Source: Leisingera thetidis (GTDB taxonomy: Bacteria; Pseudomonadota; Alphaproteobacteria; Rhodobacterales; Rhodobacteraceae). From it: a DNA stretch of 64,000 nucleotides. The stretch covers positions 2,731,501 through 2,795,500 of the forward strand of contig NZ_CP109787.1 of the NCBI RefSeq assembly GCF_025857195.1, read 5' to 3'. Positions 1-11,548 of this stretch are shown here, in pieces (position 1 is the stretch's first letter; every line of letters starts with the position of its first letter). The notes under the pieces are model-generated. The model was not told the DNA's origin. It worked only from the letters and a program-made list of their open reading frames with translations, and made no database searches. Made by a program: the position numbers and the translations under genes.

Positions 1-597
1 CAATGCCCCTCCTCCAGCAGCAGGAGCCGCATTTCGCGCAATCCCTCGGGGCCGGGAACCGGCTTGCCGGTGTCCTCCCCCGGGCGGACCAGCACGAAGT
101 CCTCGGAAAACAGCGCCACTTCCTCAAACGCCGGCTCTGAGACCGGCAGTGCCACGATGGCGGTGTCCAGCCGTCCCTCCCCCAGTTCCTCCAGCAGTTT
201 GGGGGTCACGGTTTCGCGCACCCGGATGTCGGCCTCCGGATACTGCCGGGTCAAGTTGCCGACGATGGATGGCAGCAGATAGGGCGCGATAGTGGGAATC
301 ACCCCGATGCGCAGCCGCCCGGCCAGCCCCTCGCGCGAGGCGCGCGCCAGCTCGCCCAATTCATCCACAGAGCGCAGGATGCCGCGCACCCGCACGGCCA
401 GATCCTCGCCGAAGCTGGTCAGGCGGACCTGGCGCGCTCCGCGCTCCACCAGCTGCACCCCCAGCACCTCCTCCAGCTCCTTGATTTGAACCGACAAAGC
501 AGGCTGCGACACCGCGCAGGCATCCGCCGCACGGCCGAAATGGCGGTGCTGCGCCAGCGCCTCGAAATAGCGCATCTGGCGGAGGGTCACGTTTATC

Positions 598-599
<2 letters not shown>
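1..599 (-). CDS. oxyR: OxyR-type LysR peroxide-sensing regulator, 3' end cut by the window
   Basis: Reading leftward from an ATG at 597-599 gives 199 codons of a LysR regulator. An N-terminal winged helix-turn-helix (about residues 5-65, with the block HFGRAADACAVSQPALS) is followed by the first part of the substrate-binding fold. The visible protein ends in LLLLEEGH and the next codon begins TG. In OxyR the redox-active first cysteine follows exactly such an E-x-GHC stretch, so codon 200 is probably that Cys, although only two of its bases are seen. The gene is divergent from katG, the usual OxyR target, so it probably activates katG on peroxide stress. The C-terminal third, including the second redox Cys, is outside the window. 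Confidence 0.88.
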
Positions 600-3025
<2,426 letters not shown>

Positions 3026-3048
3026 GACCTGCTGAGACCGAAAAAGAA

Positions 3049-3075
3049 GGCGCTCGGGACACCCCGGGCGCCTTT
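3049..3075 (+). terminator. Rho-independent terminator of katG
   Basis: A 10-bp stem (GGCGCTCGGG paired with CCCGGGCGCC, one G-T wobble) with a 4-base loop, followed by TTT, begins 24 bases after the katG stop. Confidence 0.75.
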
Positions 3076-3132
3076 GCCGTTACACGGCCTGTGAACAACA
3101 CTGAGGGCAGCGCCTGGCCATCGGCGGGCGCA

Positions 3133-3185
3133 TAAGCGCCCTCCCGCGGGGAGGGCCGGGCGCTGCCCGGCCAGCCGGCCGGGCA
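3133..3185. repeat. GC-rich intergenic palindrome, REP-like copy A
   Basis: Two nested hairpins fill the space between katG and the cox operon: CCCTCCC-GCG-GGGAGGG, then TGCCCGGCC-N4-GGCCGGGCA at 3164-3185. On the minus strand the order GCCCGGCC-N4-GGCCGGGC-AGCGCCCG is the same as in copy B near 6826, which suggests one repeat family. Confidence 0.55.
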
Positions 3186-3208
3186 GTCCCGCAGCACTAT
3201 CCCGGTGC

Positions 3209-3586
3209 TTACTCCGCAGCGATGGCAGCAGCCCCCTGCCCGAATTCGATCACCCGGGTTTCAGACGTGTAGTCCGACTCGATGATCAAAATGGCCAGCA
3301 GGCCGATCACCGCCAGCGGCGGCAGCAGGATGGCATAGATCAGCGCCAGCCGCTCCCAGGCCATGTGCATGAAGACGGCAATGATCAGCCCCGCCTTCAG
3401 CGTCATGAAGATCAGGATCAGGCTCCAGCGCAAGAGCCCCTGCAGCTGGGCATAATCCACCCAGTAGGAGGCGGCGCTGAGGACGAACAGCAGCCCCCAG
3501 ACGACGAAGTAGAGCTTGATCGGGTGCTGCTGGCCTTCGTCGTGCGCCATCTCTCCGGCCTCAACGGTTTGCGGTGAATGTGTCAT
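3209..3586 (-). CDS. Cytochrome c oxidase subunit IV, bacterial type
   Basis: A 125-residue membrane protein with a short polar N-terminus and three hydrophobic helices (about residues 25-45, 52-72 and 80-105), the size and layout of the prokaryotic COX4/CtaF family. It is the last gene of the oxidase operon, nine bases after the subunit III stop, and starts at ATG 3584-3586. Subunit IV has no cofactor and is thought to stabilise the complex in the inner membrane. The family call rests on position, size and helix pattern. Confidence 0.8.
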   Translation of the reverse strand: MTHSPQTVEAGEMAHDEGQQHPIKLYFVVWGLLFVLSAASYWVDYAQLQGLLRWSLILIFMTLKAGLIIAVFMHMAWERLALIYAILLPPLAVIGLLAILIIESDYTSETRVIEFGQGAAAIAAE

Positions 3587-3595
3587 GGCTGCCCC

Positions 3596-4312
3596 CTACC
3601 ACAGATAGAAGAATGCAAAGATGAAGACCCAGACCAGGTCGACGAAGTGCCAGTAGAGCCCCATGATCTCCACCGCCTCGTAATCGCCGTTTCCGGCCGA
3701 CATCCAGCTGCGCTGGTCGCGGTCGAAATCGCCGCGCCAGACCCGGCGGGCAACGATAATCAGGAAGATCACCCCGATGGTCACATGGGTGCCGTGAAAG
3801 CCGGTGATCATGAAGAAGCTGGCGCCGAACTGCTCGGCCCCCCAGGGGTTGCCCCAGGGACGGACGCCCTCGGAGATCAGCTTGGACCACTCGAACGCCT
3901 GCATCCCCACAAAGGCGGCACCCAGCGCGGCGGTGGCCAGCATCAGCGCAGCGGTGGCCTTGCGCGCCTTGCGGTAGGCGCAGTTCACCGCCATCGCCAT
4001 GGTGCCGGAGGAGGAGATCAGCACGAAGGTCATGATGGCGATCAGGATCAGCGGCAGGTTTGCACCGCCGATGTGCAGCGCAAACACCTCGCTGGCGTTG
4101 GGCCAGTCCACGGTGGTGGTATTGCGGGCGTTCAGATAGGCCACCAGGAAGCAGGCAAAGATGAAGGTGTCGCTGAGCAGCAGGATCCACATCATCGCCT
4201 TGCCCCAGGAGACCTTCTTGAACACCCGCTGGTCCGAGCCCCAGTCGGCGGCAAAGCCGCTGTGGCCCTGTTGCGCCAGAGTCTGTTCCTGGCCTTGAAG
4301 TTTGCTCTCCAT
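3596..4312 (-). CDS. coxC: Cytochrome c oxidase subunit III
   Basis: A 238-residue membrane protein of the subunit III family. The N-terminal 35 residues are polar; hydrophobic helices follow, with conserved stretches DTFIFACFLVAYLNARN, GLYWHFVDLVWVFIF and the ITGFHGTHV segment. GLYWHFVD near the C-terminus is the family signature. The start ATG at 4310-4312 follows a strong GGGGGAGGAGAG ribosome site. Subunit III carries no redox centre but supports proton uptake and stability of subunit I. It lies between the second subunit III-like gene and subunit IV. Confidence 0.92.
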   Translation of the reverse strand: MESKLQGQEQTLAQQGHSGFAADWGSDQRVFKKVSWGKAMMWILLLSDTFIFACFLVAYLNARNTTTVDWPNASEVFALHIGGANLPLILIAIMTFVLISSSGTMAMAVNCAYRKARKATAALMLATAALGAAFVGMQAFEWSKLISEGVRPWGNPWGAEQFGASFFMITGFHGTHVTIGVIFLIIVARRVWRGDFDRDQRSWMSAGNGDYEAVEIMGLYWHFVDLVWVFIFAFFYLW

Positions 4313-4324
4313 CTCTCCTCCCCC

Positions 4325-5023
4325 TTATCCCACCGCGGCGCGGCACAGCGCCAGAAACGCGTTGCCCCAGCCCTGCAGCAGCGCAAACAGCATCAGCCAG
4401 AAGGCCAGCAGCGCGTGCCAGTAGAGCGCGCAGAGCCGTACCCCCGGCAGCAGCGCCTTCACATCCCCGGCGCCGGCGTGGCGCAGGCTGACGGCCGCCA
4501 GCGCGATGATGCCGCCCAGCATGTGCAGGCCGTGCAATCCGGTGATCAGGTAGAAAAAGCTCGCCGCCGGGGTGCCGTCCAGCCGGTAGCCGCCCGCGGC
4601 CAGCGTGATCCACACCTGCACCTGGCCGGCCAGAAAGGCGAGCGTGGCGATGCTGGCGGCGATCAGGCTGGCGCGCAGCCAGCGCCGGGTGCCGGCCCGT
4701 GCCGAGATCACCACGAATTGCAGGAAGACGCTGGCCAGCAGCAGCAGCGCGGTATTGAGCCAGACCCGCCCCGGCAGCGGCACCAGCTCCCACGGTGTTT
4801 CGTCGATCTGCATGACAAAGGCGCTGCCCAGCATGGCAAACAGCCCGCCGACCACCACCAGAAAGACGGCGATGAAGATGATGCCGGGCGCGCGGCCCGG
4901 CCCGTGTCCCGCCAGAGGGGCAATGCCGGTTTCCAGCCAGGGCTTGGAGGCCAGGCGCTGCTGCGACAGCCACAGGCCGGCAGCCAGGGCGACCAGCGCC
5001 AGGAAGGCGAGGATGACCGTCAC
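4325..5023 (-). CDS. Second subunit III-like protein of the cytochrome c oxidase
   Basis: A 232-residue membrane protein with several hydrophobic helices and the subunit III landmarks FFYLITGLHGLHMLGG and CALYWHALLAFWLMLF. It is therefore a diverged paralogue of the next gene rather than a new family. It starts at a GTG (5021-5023) that overlaps the coxA stop by four bases, so translation is coupled to subunit I. Rhizobial alternative oxidases of the coxMNOP type also encode two subunit III-like proteins, as I recall. Its exact role is not known from sequence. Confidence 0.8.
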   Translation of the reverse strand: MTVILAFLALVALAAGLWLSQQRLASKPWLETGIAPLAGHGPGRAPGIIFIAVFLVVVGGLFAMLGSAFVMQIDETPWELVPLPGRVWLNTALLLLASVFLQFVVISARAGTRRWLRASLIAASIATLAFLAGQVQVWITLAAGGYRLDGTPAASFFYLITGLHGLHMLGGIIALAAVSLRHAGAGDVKALLPGVRLCALYWHALLAFWLMLFALLQGWGNAFLALCRAAVG

Positions 5024-6792
5024 AGCCGCCTGTCCTCCGCCTGTGAGACCCAGGGGTCGTTCTGGGCGATGTAATCCTCGGCCGCGCCCGGCACGCTGTA
5101 GTCATAGGCCCAGCGGTAGACATTGGGCAGCTCGTCCCAGTTGCCGTGCCGCGGCGGGGTCTCGGGCGTCTGCCATTCCAGCGAGGTGGCGCGCCAGGGA
5201 TTGCCGCCCGACAGGCGCCCGTGGCGCAGGCTCCAGAAGATATTGAACAGGAACAGCACCTGCACCGCGCCGACAATCAGCGCGGCAGAGGAGATGAAGG
5301 CATTGAGCCCGTCCACCGGCGCGGTCAGGAACGCCGGCTCGCCGATCTCGAAATAGCGCCGCGGCACGCCGACCAGGCCGACGTAATGCATCGGGAAGAA
5401 CACCGCATAGGCGCCGACGAAGGTGACCCAGAAATGGATCTGGCCCATCGCCTCGTTCAGCATCCGCCCGGTCATCTTGGGATACCAGTGATAGATCGCG
5501 CCGAAGATCACCATGATCGGCGCCACCCCCATCACCATGTGGAAATGCGCCACCACGAACATGGTGTCGGACAAGGGCACATCGACCACCACATTGCCCA
5601 GGAACAGACCCGTCAGCCCGCCGTTGACGAAGGTCACGATGAAGCCCAGCGCAAACAGCATCGGAATGGTCAGGTGGATGTCGCCCTTCCATAGGGTCAG
5701 CACCCAGTTGTAGACCTTGATCGCGGTGGGAATGGCGATGATCAGCGTGGTGGTGGCAAAGAAGAAGCCGAACCACGGGTGCATGCCGGAGACATACATG
5801 TGATGCGCCCAGACGATGAAGCTGAGCGCGCCGATGATGACGATGGCCCAGACCATCATCCGGTAGCCGAACACGTTCTTGCGCGCGTGCACCGCGATCA
5901 GGTCGGAAACGATGCCAAAGGCGGGCAGCGCCACGATATAGACCTCGGGGTGGCCGAAGAACCAGAACAGGTGCTGGAAGGCAATCGGGCTGCCGCCGCC
6001 GTAGCTGAGCTTCTCGCCCAGCTCCACCAGCGTCGGCATGAAGAAGGAGGTGCCCAGAAGCCGGTCGAACAGCATCATCACGCAAGCCACGAACAGCGCC
6101 GGGAAGGCCAGGAGCGCCATCACCGTGGCGGTGAAGATGCCCCAGACCGTCAGCGGCAGCCGCATCATCGTCATGCCGCGGGTGCGGGCCTGCAGCACGG
6201 TGACGGCATAGTTCAGCCCGCCCATGGTGAAGCCGATGATGAACAGGATCAGCGACACCAGCATCAGGATAATGCCGCTTTGTGCACCTCCGGGAGTGCC
6301 GGACAGCACCGCTTGCGGCGGATAGAGCGTCCAGCCCGCGCCGGTTGGCCCGCCGGGGACAAAGAAACTGGCGACCAGCACGAGGACAGCGAGCAGATAG
6401 ACCCAGTAGCTGAGCATATTGACGAACGGAAACACCATGTCCCGGGCGCCGACCATCAGCGGGATCAGGTAATTGCCGAAGCCGCCAAGGAAGATCGCGG
6501 TGAGCAGGTAGATCACCATGATCATCCCATGCATGGTGACAAACTGGTAATAGGCCTCCGGCGTGATGAAATCGAAAATGCCGGGAAAGCCCAGCTGCAG
6601 CCGCATCAGCCAGGACATCACCAAGGCCACCAAGCCAATCGCCACGGCGGTGCCGGAGTACTGTATGGCGATGTATTTGGCATCCTGCGAGAAGACATAT
6701 TTGCCGATCCAGCTGTGTGCATGCGGCGGCATCACATCCGGGACTTCGCGCGGCGGCAGGTTGCTGTCTGAGTCTGGCAGGTAGTCGGTCAT
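5020..6792 (-). CDS. coxA: Cytochrome c oxidase subunit I
   Basis: Catalytic haem-copper subunit of 590 residues that reduces oxygen to water and pumps protons across the inner membrane. Haem a ligands are His88 (VTMHGM) and His418, the high-spin haem ligand is His416 (VVAHFHM), and CuB ligands are His281, His330 and His331. Tyr285 in GHPEVY would form the His-Tyr cross-link. Glu283 and Asp118 mark the D-channel, and Lys359 in PTAIKVYNW the K-channel, so this is an A-type oxidase with both proton paths. The ATG at 6790-6792 is in the operon after coxB, separated by 134 bases holding a palindromic repeat. Confidence 0.96.
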   Translation of the reverse strand: MTDYLPDSDSNLPPREVPDVMPPHAHSWIGKYVFSQDAKYIAIQYSGTAVAIGLVALVMSWLMRLQLGFPGIFDFITPEAYYQFVTMHGMIMVIYLLTAIFLGGFGNYLIPLMVGARDMVFPFVNMLSYWVYLLAVLVLVASFFVPGGPTGAGWTLYPPQAVLSGTPGGAQSGIILMLVSLILFIIGFTMGGLNYAVTVLQARTRGMTMMRLPLTVWGIFTATVMALLAFPALFVACVMMLFDRLLGTSFFMPTLVELGEKLSYGGGSPIAFQHLFWFFGHPEVYIVALPAFGIVSDLIAVHARKNVFGYRMMVWAIVIIGALSFIVWAHHMYVSGMHPWFGFFFATTTLIIAIPTAIKVYNWVLTLWKGDIHLTIPMLFALGFIVTFVNGGLTGLFLGNVVVDVPLSDTMFVVAHFHMVMGVAPIMVIFGAIYHWYPKMTGRMLNEAMGQIHFWVTFVGAYAVFFPMHYVGLVGVPRRYFEIGEPAFLTAPVDGLNAFISSAALIVGAVQVLFLFNIFWSLRHGRLSGGNPWRATSLEWQTPETPPRHGNWDELPNVYRWAYDYSVPGAAEDYIAQNDPWVSQAEDRRL

Positions 6793-6825
6793 TACAGGAC
6801 TCCATCCAATTCTGATGCATCGCCC

Positions 6826-6935
6826 GGCCGTTAGGCCGGGCAGCGCCCGCCCCTCCCGTCAAACCGGAGATTTGCCTCCGGCAAAGGGGAAGGCGCTCCA
6901 CACCCACCCAGGGCCGGGCGCTGCCCTCAGCGTTT
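6826..6935. repeat. GC-rich intergenic palindrome, REP-like copy B
   Basis: The coxB-coxA spacer contains GCCCGGCC-N4-GGCCGGGC followed by AGCGCCCGCCCCTCCC. About 60 bases later GGGGAAGGCGCT and GGGCCGGGCGCTGCCC answer it in inverted order. The core matches the reverse complement of the element at 3133-3185. Lying inside an operon, it may act as an mRNA-stabilising hairpin, but that is inference. Confidence 0.5.
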
Positions 6936-7760
6936 CGCGAGCCTGGTTCCGGCCCCGGTCTCAGAACCCGCATTGGCGTAGCCTTCAAAAGTCAGCTGCT
7001 CCTGCAGCCACTCCTGGTATTCTTCAGCCTCGACCACGGTCACATAGCCGCGCATGAAGGGATGCGCGGTGCCGCAGTATTCGGCGCAGAGCACTTCGAA
7101 CGCGCCGGTGCGGGTGGGGGTGAACCAGATATAGGTGACCATGCCCGGCACCATGTCCATCTTGGCGCGGAACTCAGGGACATAGAAATTGTGCAGGACG
7201 TCGATCGAGCGCAGCAGCAGTTTCACCGGCTGATCAACAGGCAAATAGACCTCACCGCCCTCGATGATGAGATCATCCTTGCCAAAGCGGTCATGCGGGT
7301 TGACGCCCAGGGGGTTCTCGCCGTTCACCCATTCCGCATCCGCGGTGCCCAACACCCCGTCCGCGCCCGGCAGCCGGTAGGACCAGCTCCACTGCTGGCC
7401 AAAGACCTCAAGCTCGGTGGCGTCCTCCGGCACGGTGACGAATTGCTTCCACACAAACAGCCCCGGCACCAGCATCGCCGCCACCCCCAGGGCAGTCACC
7501 CCGGTCAGCCACCACTCCAGGCGTTTGTTTTCCGGATCGAACTCCGCCTTGTGCCCCGGCCGGTGCCGGTATTTCAGCACGCAATAGGCCATGAACAGCA
7601 CCACCGCCGCAAACACGGCGCCGGTGATCCAGAAGGTTATGACCAGCGTATCGTCGATATAGCTCCAATTCGACGCGATCGGCGTCCACCACCACGGGCT
7701 TAACAGATGGAACGCAACAGACCCCGCCACGATCAGCACAAGCACGACCGCAATCAGCAT
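6927..7760 (-). CDS. coxB: Cytochrome c oxidase subunit II with CuA centre
   Basis: Accepts electrons from cytochrome c through a binuclear CuA centre and passes them to subunit I. Counting from the ATG at 7758-7760 (preceded by AAAGGGGGCGGG) it has 277 residues; an in-frame TTG at 7814 is possible but less likely. Hydrophobic helices lie near residues 1-20, 38-62 and 86-105, followed by a periplasmic cupredoxin domain. The CuA ligands His190, Cys225, Glu227, Cys229, His233 and Met236 (CAEYCGTAHPFM) are all present, and WSWSY forms the aromatic electron-entry patch. This makes it a cytochrome c rather than a quinol oxidase. It is first in the operon. Confidence 0.94.
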   Translation of the reverse strand: MLIAVVLVLIVAGSVAFHLLSPWWWTPIASNWSYIDDTLVITFWITGAVFAAVVLFMAYCVLKYRHRPGHKAEFDPENKRLEWWLTGVTALGVAAMLVPGLFVWKQFVTVPEDATELEVFGQQWSWSYRLPGADGVLGTADAEWVNGENPLGVNPHDRFGKDDLIIEGGEVYLPVDQPVKLLLRSIDVLHNFYVPEFRAKMDMVPGMVTYIWFTPTRTGAFEVLCAEYCGTAHPFMRGYVTVVEAEEYQEWLQEQLTFEGYANAGSETGAGTRLAKR

Positions 7761-7922
7761 CCCGCCCCCTTTCCCCGCCGCCCGGGCACTCCCAAGCCCG
7801 GCAGGCAGGTTCAATCGGCATGAGAGGGTAGTATATTACGGTTTCACGTTTCAATCCAGAAACCGGAAGTTGTACGCCTTTTGCAGCAGACAATTTCCAT
7901 ATCCCAGCAATTTCAGCAAAGG

Positions 7923-7948
7923 CAAAAGGGCGCCCGGCCCGGGCACCC
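7923..7948 (-). terminator. Terminator of the tandem CoA-transferase gene
   Basis: Read on the minus strand, a GC hairpin (GGGTGCCCGG pairing with CCGGGCGCCC, one wobble) is followed by CTTTTG. It begins about 30 bases after the CoA-transferase stop. Confidence 0.65.
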
Positions 7949-7977
7949 CTGAACCGCTGAGACAGCAGCAGCCCGGA

Positions 7978-10443
7978 TCACTCCGGCAGGTATTTCTCCG
8001 ACCAGCTCCCGCCAGCGGCACCGCTGGCGATCATCGCCTCGGTTTCCTCCGCAGAATAGCCCAGCCGCGCAAGGATGGCGCGCGTGTGTTCGCCGTATTT
8101 CGGTGCCGCCCCCGGGATAATGATCCGGCCTGCCTGAGGGCGCACCGCGTTGGGCGCCACCAGATCGCACCAGCGGCCCATCGGGTGCCGGTCGTGGCGG
8201 ATCACCCGGAAAGTCGCCTGCTTCAGGTCGGTATCGCCCGTGCTTTCCAGCTGCAGGGCTGCGTCGCGGGTGTCGTGCAGCGAGGACAGCGGCACCGCAG
8301 CGGCAGAGCTGCCGGCAAAAGCTGCGCGCCAGTGGGACAGCGGCCGAGTGCCGAAGCGTTCGGACAAGGCATCATGCAGTCGATCCTCCGGCAGCTCTGC
8401 CAGATCGGCCAGTTCCGGAGCCCGCGCCAGCGCCGCGCCGCGTTCGGTAGGAGCAGCAAAGAAAAACCAGCAGTCCGCGGCCTGGTAGCAGTGATAGAAC
8501 GGCCCCCAGCCCAGTGCCTCACGGCCCGAGGGCTCGTTGAACGGCACCCGGCCCTCATGGTCATACATGAACTGAGCCTGGATCAGGTTGCCCGCGCCCG
8601 CCAGCGAGGCGCGCGCCACCCCGCCTTTGCCGGTTTCCTTGAGCCGCAGCAAAGCGCCGCCCAGGGCCGCACAGGCGCAGAAACCGGTCAGCACGTCGAT
8701 GGTGCCGAAATGGGCGTGTTCCTCGGGTGTCTCCATGCCGCCGCCAAAGCGCAGCATCACCCCGGTGGCCGCCTGCGCCAGATCGTCATACCCAAGATGG
8801 TCGGACTTCGGCCCGCGCATTGGGCCGCCAAAGGCATCGAGCTGCACCAGGATCAGGCGCGGGTTGACCGCGGCCAGCCGGTCCGGCGACAAGCCCAGAC
8901 GGTCGCGCTGCTGGTCGGTGCCGTTCATGGTGATGACATCGGCCTCAGCAATCAGCCGGGCCAGCGCCTCCTGCCCCTCATCGCTGCGCAGGTTCAGCAG
9001 GATGCTCTCCTTGCCGCGCTGTGCATGGATGCCGAAGACGACGGTGTTCCAGGGGTCCACCGACGGTTCCACCGGCTGCACCAGCGTCACCCCGGCGCCA
9101 AAACGGGCCAGGGTCGAGCCGATGGTCGGCCCGGCAATCACGTTGGTGAGGTCCAGGACCTTGAGCCCGTCGAGCCAGCCCTGGCCGGCCCGGCCGCTGG
9201 TGCCGCCGCGTTCCGGCTCGGCCAGCAGCGCCGCCAGATCTGCCTCCACCGCGCTGATCTTCTGCACCGCGCCCTCGTCGCCGGACAGCCAGGCGACGTT
9301 GCCCATCTGCTGCACGGCCCCGTGCCGCGCGTCCTCCACCTGCAGGACCAGCCCCGACGCCAATGCGTGCGGGTCGTGCAGCCATTCCCGGGTGGACCGC
9401 TGCGCGGTGGCAGGTGCCTTGGCGGCGCCGAACAGCGCCTCCCATTCATGCGATGGTTTGGTCAGGAAGGCAGCTTTCATCGCCGAGGAGACGCGCTCTC
9501 TGTCGGATGCCCCCACCGGGTAATTCCGCATTGACCATTCGGCGGGCCAGTCCTTGGTATCCAGATAGGCGGAGAAATCCGGCAGTTCATCCGCCAGGTC
9601 CTTGAGCCCCAGGGTCTCCAGAACCCGCCGCGGGTGGGTGGCGACTGAGCCGCTCACCACGTAAAAGCCGCGCCCGTCGGCGCAGGTGTAGGTGCGGTAG
9701 AACGGGTCGAGGAATTCAGACAGCTCCTCGAACTTCAGGTTCATCGGCAGGCCCTCTGCCGCGCGCCGGTCCAGCTCCACCTCGCGGGGGGATTTGTAGC
9801 GTTCGGGGTAGTCCTCGATCTGTTCGCAGTTGTAGACCAGCCCCTCCAGCAGCGCTGCGGCCAGCGGCACCTCGATATGGTCGCCGCCATTCTGCTCGCG
9901 CGCGTTCAGGGCAAACAGCACCGACATGGCGCCGAAGCTGGCGCCATAGGCCGAGGCCAGCGCCAGCGGCGAGAAGGACGGGTTGATGCCCATCAGGCGG
10001 CGGTTCAGGCCCATGTCGGTGAACTGGCCGGTGTAGGCGGCGATCACCGCCTCCCAGGCAGGCAGCCCGGCCAGCTCCGCATCGGTGGAGGCAAAGCCCG
10101 GCAGCGACAGGTACACAAGCTGGTCGTTGGCGGCGCGCAGCACCTCCGGCCCCAGGCCGAGACGGTCCATGACGCCGGGGCGGAAATTCTCGATCACCGC
10201 ATCGGCGCGTTTGGCGAGCTCAATTGCCGTGGCGCGGCCTTCGTCCGACTTCAGGTCCAGCTCCAGCGTCTGTTTGCCCCGTGACAGCATATCAAAAGCC
10301 GGGCCGTCAAAACCGGTGCCGCCGGGCGGGGTGATGCGGATCACCTCAGCCCCCATGTCGGCCAGCATCATGCCGGTCAGCGGGCCGGCCAGGTAATGGC
10401 CGAAGTCGAGAACGCGAATGTGTGAGAGGGGGCGCTGCGGCAT
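7978..10443 (-). CDS. Tandem class III (CaiB/BaiF) CoA-transferase-like protein
   Basis: An 821-residue protein with two consecutive CaiB/BaiF folds: residues 1-400 begin HIRVLDFGHYLAGPLTG, and residues 425-821 begin GLKVLDLTNVIAGPTIG. The start is the ATG at 10441-10443; reading further upstream runs into the divergent LysR gene. Family members move CoA between acyl groups using a catalytic Asp in an S-x-x-D-A motif. By eye that Asp is replaced in both halves (VPLAAAL near 192-198 and ASLAGAG near 612-618). The tandem build and size match DddD, the DMSP CoA-transferase/lyase, which is often linked to a LysR regulator and a BCCT carrier as here. The missing Asp makes that assignment uncertain, and the substrate is unknown. 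Confidence 0.8.
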   Translation of the reverse strand: MPQRPLSHIRVLDFGHYLAGPLTGMMLADMGAEVIRITPPGGTGFDGPAFDMLSRGKQTLELDLKSDEGRATAIELAKRADAVIENFRPGVMDRLGLGPEVLRAANDQLVYLSLPGFASTDAELAGLPAWEAVIAAYTGQFTDMGLNRRLMGINPSFSPLALASAYGASFGAMSVLFALNAREQNGGDHIEVPLAAALLEGLVYNCEQIEDYPERYKSPREVELDRRAAEGLPMNLKFEELSEFLDPFYRTYTCADGRGFYVVSGSVATHPRRVLETLGLKDLADELPDFSAYLDTKDWPAEWSMRNYPVGASDRERVSSAMKAAFLTKPSHEWEALFGAAKAPATAQRSTREWLHDPHALASGLVLQVEDARHGAVQQMGNVAWLSGDEGAVQKISAVEADLAALLAEPERGGTSGRAGQGWLDGLKVLDLTNVIAGPTIGSTLARFGAGVTLVQPVEPSVDPWNTVVFGIHAQRGKESILLNLRSDEGQEALARLIAEADVITMNGTDQQRDRLGLSPDRLAAVNPRLILVQLDAFGGPMRGPKSDHLGYDDLAQAATGVMLRFGGGMETPEEHAHFGTIDVLTGFCACAALGGALLRLKETGKGGVARASLAGAGNLIQAQFMYDHEGRVPFNEPSGREALGWGPFYHCYQAADCWFFFAAPTERGAALARAPELADLAELPEDRLHDALSERFGTRPLSHWRAAFAGSSAAAVPLSSLHDTRDAALQLESTGDTDLKQATFRVIRHDRHPMGRWCDLVAPNAVRPQAGRIIIPGAAPKYGEHTRAILARLGYSAEETEAMIASGAAGGSWSEKYLPE

Positions 10444-10551
10444 GGGGAGGTCTCTGTCTGTTACCGGTTCAAAATTCAGTCCGCCACAGATTATCTTTGC
10501 GCCCTGCAATATCCACTGGCCAAAAACGCATGCACTCCCTAACAATTTCCT

Positions 10552-11487
10552 ATGGAACGATCGATACGCCCCACATCCGGTTCGCTGAACGCCCTGCTGG
10601 TGCTGGAGGTGGCCGTGCGCCATGCCAGCCTGTCGCGCGCGGCGGCTGAGCTGGGGCTGAGCCAGCCTGCGGTCTCGCGCCATATCACAACGCTGGAGGA
10701 CCGGCTGCGCCAGCCGCTGTTCGAGCGCAACAACAACCGGATCACCCCCACCGCCAATGCGACCCGGCTGGCCGATGCGGTGGCGCTGGGACTGGGCCAT
10801 GTGGATCAGGCCTGGAGCGAGGTTCTGGCCGCGCCGGAGACCAACGAGGTGACGCTGGCCTGCACCTTCGGCTTTGCCGATCAATGGCTGATGCCGCGTT
10901 ATTCGGACCTGCGCGCCTGTCTGGGCGGCACGCGGGTGCGGGTGGTGACCACCGATCAGCTGGGGGATATCGACCTCAGCCGTCTGGATGCGGCGGTGGT
11001 CTGGGACCCGGCGCGGATGCCGGAACGCCCGTATTTCCCGCTGATCGCGGCGGAAACCTTCCCGATCTGCAGCCCGGCGTTTCTGGAAGCCCATCCGGAG
11101 GCCGCAAGCCATATCGCGGAAATCCCGCCGGAGCTGTTCCTGCATTTCGACACCGGCAGCTCCGGCTTTCTGACCTGGGAGGGGTGGTTCGCGGAGGCAG
11201 GCCTGCCGCAGCCGCAGTTCGGCACTGCGGCGGCATTCGACGCCTACCCCTTCCTGCTGCAATCGGTGCGCCGCGGTGAAGGCATCGGGCTGGGCTGGAC
11301 CGGCATCGCGGACAACGCGCTGGCCTGCGGCGAGGTTCTGCGGCTGGGGCCTGCGGTCTCGGACCGGCCGCACAGCTATTTCCTGCAGCACCGGGTGCCC
11401 GGCACCGGCGGCGGGCCATTGGAGCGGATGCTGGAGTGGTTCAAGCGGCAAGCCCAGGCCCGCCGGACCCCGCCCGGCCCGGCGTGA
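10552..11487 (+). CDS. LysR-family regulator (GcvA-like), divergent from the tandem CoA transferase
   Basis: A 311-residue LysR regulator. The helix-turn-helix spans about residues 12-70 (AVRHASLSRAAAELGLSQPAVS) and a type 2 periplasmic-binding effector domain fills residues 95-300. It starts at ATG 10552 and diverges from the CoA-transferase gene across 108 bases, the classic place for a LysR operator. It faces the BCCT gene tail to tail. It probably controls the CoA-transferase gene and perhaps the transporter; the effector is not evident. In known DMSP clusters DddR is a LysR protein in a similar position. Confidence 0.9.
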   Translation: MERSIRPTSGSLNALLVLEVAVRHASLSRAAAELGLSQPAVSRHITTLEDRLRQPLFERNNNRITPTANATRLADAVALGLGHVDQAWSEVLAAPETNEVTLACTFGFADQWLMPRYSDLRACLGGTRVRVVTTDQLGDIDLSRLDAAVVWDPARMPERPYFPLIAAETFPICSPAFLEAHPEAASHIAEIPPELFLHFDTGSSGFLTWEGWFAEAGLPQPQFGTAAAFDAYPFLLQSVRRGEGIGLGWTGIADNALACGEVLRLGPAVSDRPHSYFLQHRVPGTGGGPLERMLEWFKRQAQARRTPPGPA

Positions 11488-11490
11488 AAA

Positions 11491-11519
11491 GGGCCGGAGG
11501 GATCTCTCCCTCCGGCCCC
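11491..11519. terminator. Bidirectional hairpin between convergent LysR and BCCT genes
   Basis: A perfect stem, GGGCCGGAGGGA with TCCCTCCGGCCC, encloses a short loop. On the minus strand it is followed by TTTTC, so it terminates the BCCT transcript best. It starts four bases after the LysR stop. Confidence 0.8.
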
Positions 11520-11548
11520 TGCACCACCTGGATGGGCGGTTGAGTTGA

